A stretch of DNA of 8,142 nt from JAKITW01 sp041598875 (GTDB taxonomy: Bacteria; Desulfobacterota; Desulfobulbia; Desulfobulbales; BM004). The notes beneath the pieces were generated by a model. That model worked only from the letters and a program-made list of their open reading frames with translations, was not told the origin of the DNA and did no database searches. Positions within the stretch are counted from its first letter, which is position 1, and every line of letters starts with the position of its first letter. Shown here piece by piece: positions 6,726 through 8,142 of this stretch. The DNA is taken from NCBI GenBank assembly GCA_041598875.1, contig JBFHXP010000120.1:1-8142 (forward strand), given 5' to 3'. A program made the translations under genes and the position numbers.

Positions 6726-7067
6726 ATGAAAAAAGTCCTTACCATTATTATCGGGTTTATCCATGATTTTGCCGCCGGCTGCTGGGCAGCCACGGTGTTG
6801 GCCGTATGGTGGCTTGCCGGCCGGGAGGTTGGGGGCGATGCCGTGGCGGTTGTTGCCGGGCTGATGCGACAGATATTTTATGCCGGCCTGGTCAGTGTTT
6901 TTCTGGTCTTTGCCACCGGCGCGGGCCGCTCGTTTACCTATGTGGACAACGTCTATGGCCAGGATGCCGAAAAGATGCGGAAAAGGCTTCTGATCATCAA
7001 ACACCTGTTTCTATTTCTGGTCTTCGGCCTTGGTATCTGGTGGCAGTACTCCCTGGTCTTTAAATGA
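6726..7067 (+). CDS. Small three-helix membrane protein, unknown function
   Basis: This 113-residue protein has three hydrophobic segments: about 4-32, 48-66 and 87-110. They are joined by a polar loop (67-86) containing TYVDNVYGQDAEKMRKR. A histidine lies in the first helix (H13, in FIHDFAAG) and another at the start of the third (H93, in IIKHLF). Paired histidines in small membrane proteins of this layout are compatible with haem or copper binding, as in CopD-like proteins, but I do not recognise the family with confidence. The ATG at 6726 is chosen because the helix follows directly. A purine-rich AGAGAGGA at 6706-6713 lies somewhat far upstream (13 bases), and a GTG at 6702 would add eight polar residues. 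Its stop overlaps the start of the radical SAM gene by 4 bp (ATGA), so the two are co-translated. Confidence 0.8.
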   Translation: MKKVLTIIIGFIHDFAAGCWAATVLAVWWLAGREVGGDAVAVVAGLMRQIFYAGLVSVFLVFATGAGRSFTYVDNVYGQDAEKMRKRLLIIKHLFLFLVFGLGIWWQYSLVFK

Positions 7068-8142
7068 AAATTACCCTTATCTTCCCTCCATTTCCCTTCT
7101 CCGGCCGGGTGCCCATTGTCCCGCCTGTTCTCGAATACCTTGGCGCCCTGACCTTGAAGGCACGTCCGGATGCGGATCTGCAGCTTATCGATGCCAATGT
7201 TAACGAACCGGTGGTGGAAGATATTGACGCCGATCTGGTGGGGATCAGCTGCATGACCGCAACCGTCACCTGGGCCTATCGGTTTGCCGATCAACTGCGG
7301 CAGAGGGGAATAAAGGTGGTGCTTGGCGGTATTCACCCCACCGCCCTGCCCGGGGAGGCGGCCGCCCATGCCGATGCGGTGGTGGTGGGCGAGGCGGAAT
7401 CGGTCTGGCCTGAGGTGTTGCGGGATGCCGCGGCTGGTTCCCTGCAGCAGTTTTATCGCGGCGAGCGGCTCCCATTGGATGATATCCCCATGCCACTGGC
7501 AGGCCGGCTACCCGGGCCCTATAAGTTCCGGGCCGTGTTCACCGCCCGGGGCTGTCCCTACCGCTGTTCTTTTTGTTCGGTGCGGAAATTTTTTGGCGAC
7601 ACCATCCGTTACAGACCGATCATGCAGGTCGCCCATGAGGTGGAAACCTGCTGCGGCAGGATATATTTTAATGGAGACGACAATATCTGGGGTGGTGATC
7701 CCCTGCGGTCCATCCAGCTCTTTCAGGAACTGGCGCGGGGCAGCAGGAAATACTGGTACGGTTTCGGTGACCTCAAGGCCCCGCAGGGACCCCATGGGGA
7801 AAAGATGCTCAAGGCCGCCCGGGCGTCCGGCCTTTTTTCCCTGTGGGCCGGCTGGGAAACCTCTTCGCCTGACTGCCTGAAAAGGTATAACGCCCGTGCC
7901 AAACAGGGAAAGAACCGGGAGGATGCGATCAGGAGGATAAAGGATCACGGCATTGACGTGGTCCTGTTCGTGGTTATGGGAGCACGGGAGGATTCTCTTC
8001 GCGATTTTGACCGGGTGGTTGAGCTGTCCCAGCGCCTGGGTGTCGGGGTCCATCCCGTACTGCTCACCCCGTTGCCCGGCACCGAACTCTATGAGGAGTA
8101 TAAACCGTATCTGTTGCCGGATCTTGGCTGGCATTCCTTTAC
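7064..8142 (+). CDS. B12-binding-domain radical SAM enzyme (3' partial)
   Basis: 359 codons are visible and the frame is open at the window edge. Residues 1 to about 125 form a cobalamin-binding Rossmann domain: MKITLIFPPFP at the start, LVGISCMTATV at 58-68, VVLGGIHPTALP at 85-96 and DAVVVGEAE at 104-112. The radical SAM domain carries the [4Fe-4S] cysteines C164, C168 and C171 in ARGCPYRCSFCSV. FNGDDNIWGGD at 202-212 and LTPLPGTELYEEY at 334-346 are typical of this class, which includes methyltransferases and ring-forming or rearranging enzymes of the BchE/HpnP type. The substrate cannot be told from what is visible. The usual D-x-H-x-x-G cobalamin ligand motif is absent; the matching place reads LIDANVNEPV, so base-off, His-on binding is unlikely. 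This degeneracy is common in the class. It starts in the stop of the preceding membrane-protein gene. Confidence 0.92.
   Translation, partial: MKITLIFPPFPFSGRVPIVPPVLEYLGALTLKARPDADLQLIDANVNEPVVEDIDADLVGISCMTATVTWAYRFADQLRQRGIKVVLGGIHPTALPGEAAAHADAVVVGEAESVWPEVLRDAAAGSLQQFYRGERLPLDDIPMPLAGRLPGPYKFRAVFTARGCPYRCSFCSVRKFFGDTIRYRPIMQVAHEVETCCGRIYFNGDDNIWGGDPLRSIQLFQELARGSRKYWYGFGDLKAPQGPHGEKMLKAARASGLFSLWAGWETSSPDCLKRYNARAKQGKNREDAIRRIKDHGIDVVLFVVMGAREDSLRDFDRVVELSQRLGVGVHPVLLTPLPGTELYEEYKPYLLPDLGWHSF

Noticed and set aside
7508..8134. - strand reading frame of 208 codons opposite the radical SAM gene
   Set aside because: The + strand carries the CxxxCxxC motif and a continuous B12 radical SAM protein. 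The antisense frame is a shadow.
1972..8142. A saxitoxin-type biosynthetic cluster
   Set aside because: Only the carbamoylation-associated members have counterparts. No polyketide-like SxtA, amidinotransferase or oxygenase genes are visible, so a saxitoxin product is not supported.

Overview
The window is a gene-dense stretch of chromosome with both strands used and almost no intergenic DNA. Three things fit an anaerobic, cytochrome-rich Gram-negative of the Desulfobacterota / former Deltaproteobacteria type: system II cytochrome c maturation (ResB/CcsA), a lipobox lipoprotein, and a cobalamin-binding radical SAM enzyme. This is an inference from gene content. No rRNA, tRNA, insertion sequence, CRISPR array or convincing factor-independent terminator was seen.

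Region 1 (1-1955, + strand) is one overlapping operon: the tail of a ResB-like protein, a complete CcsA/ResC-like haem handler, and a lipoprotein made of two diverged copies of the same domain. Region 2 (1972-4200, - strand) converges on it with a 16-bp gap. It is one gene for a membrane-anchored SGNH/GDSL-type protein with seven C-terminal TPRs and two more TPRs inserted inside the SGNH domain. Region 3 (4201-4321) is a 121-bp divergent control region with a small inverted repeat.

Region 4 (4322-8142, + strand) starts with a NodU/CmcH-type O-carbamoyltransferase whose C-terminus is fused to an SxtJ-like membrane domain. It overlaps by one base a 50-residue DUF5989-type membrane protein. After a 68-bp gap come a three-helix membrane protein of unknown function and, overlapping it by 4 bp, a B12-binding radical SAM enzyme that runs off the window.

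The most interesting reading is that regions 2-4 hold a compact carbamoylation module: carbamoyltransferase, SxtJ-like, DUF5989 and SGNH/GDSL protein. This parallels the sxtI-sxtJ-sxtK-sxtL block of saxitoxin clusters. Here the first two members are fused, the GDSL-like member is divergent and TPR-rich, and a B12 radical SAM enzyme follows. Nothing else of a saxitoxin pathway is visible, so the likely target is a different molecule, perhaps a surface glycan or other envelope-associated product. The substrate cannot be read from the sequence.
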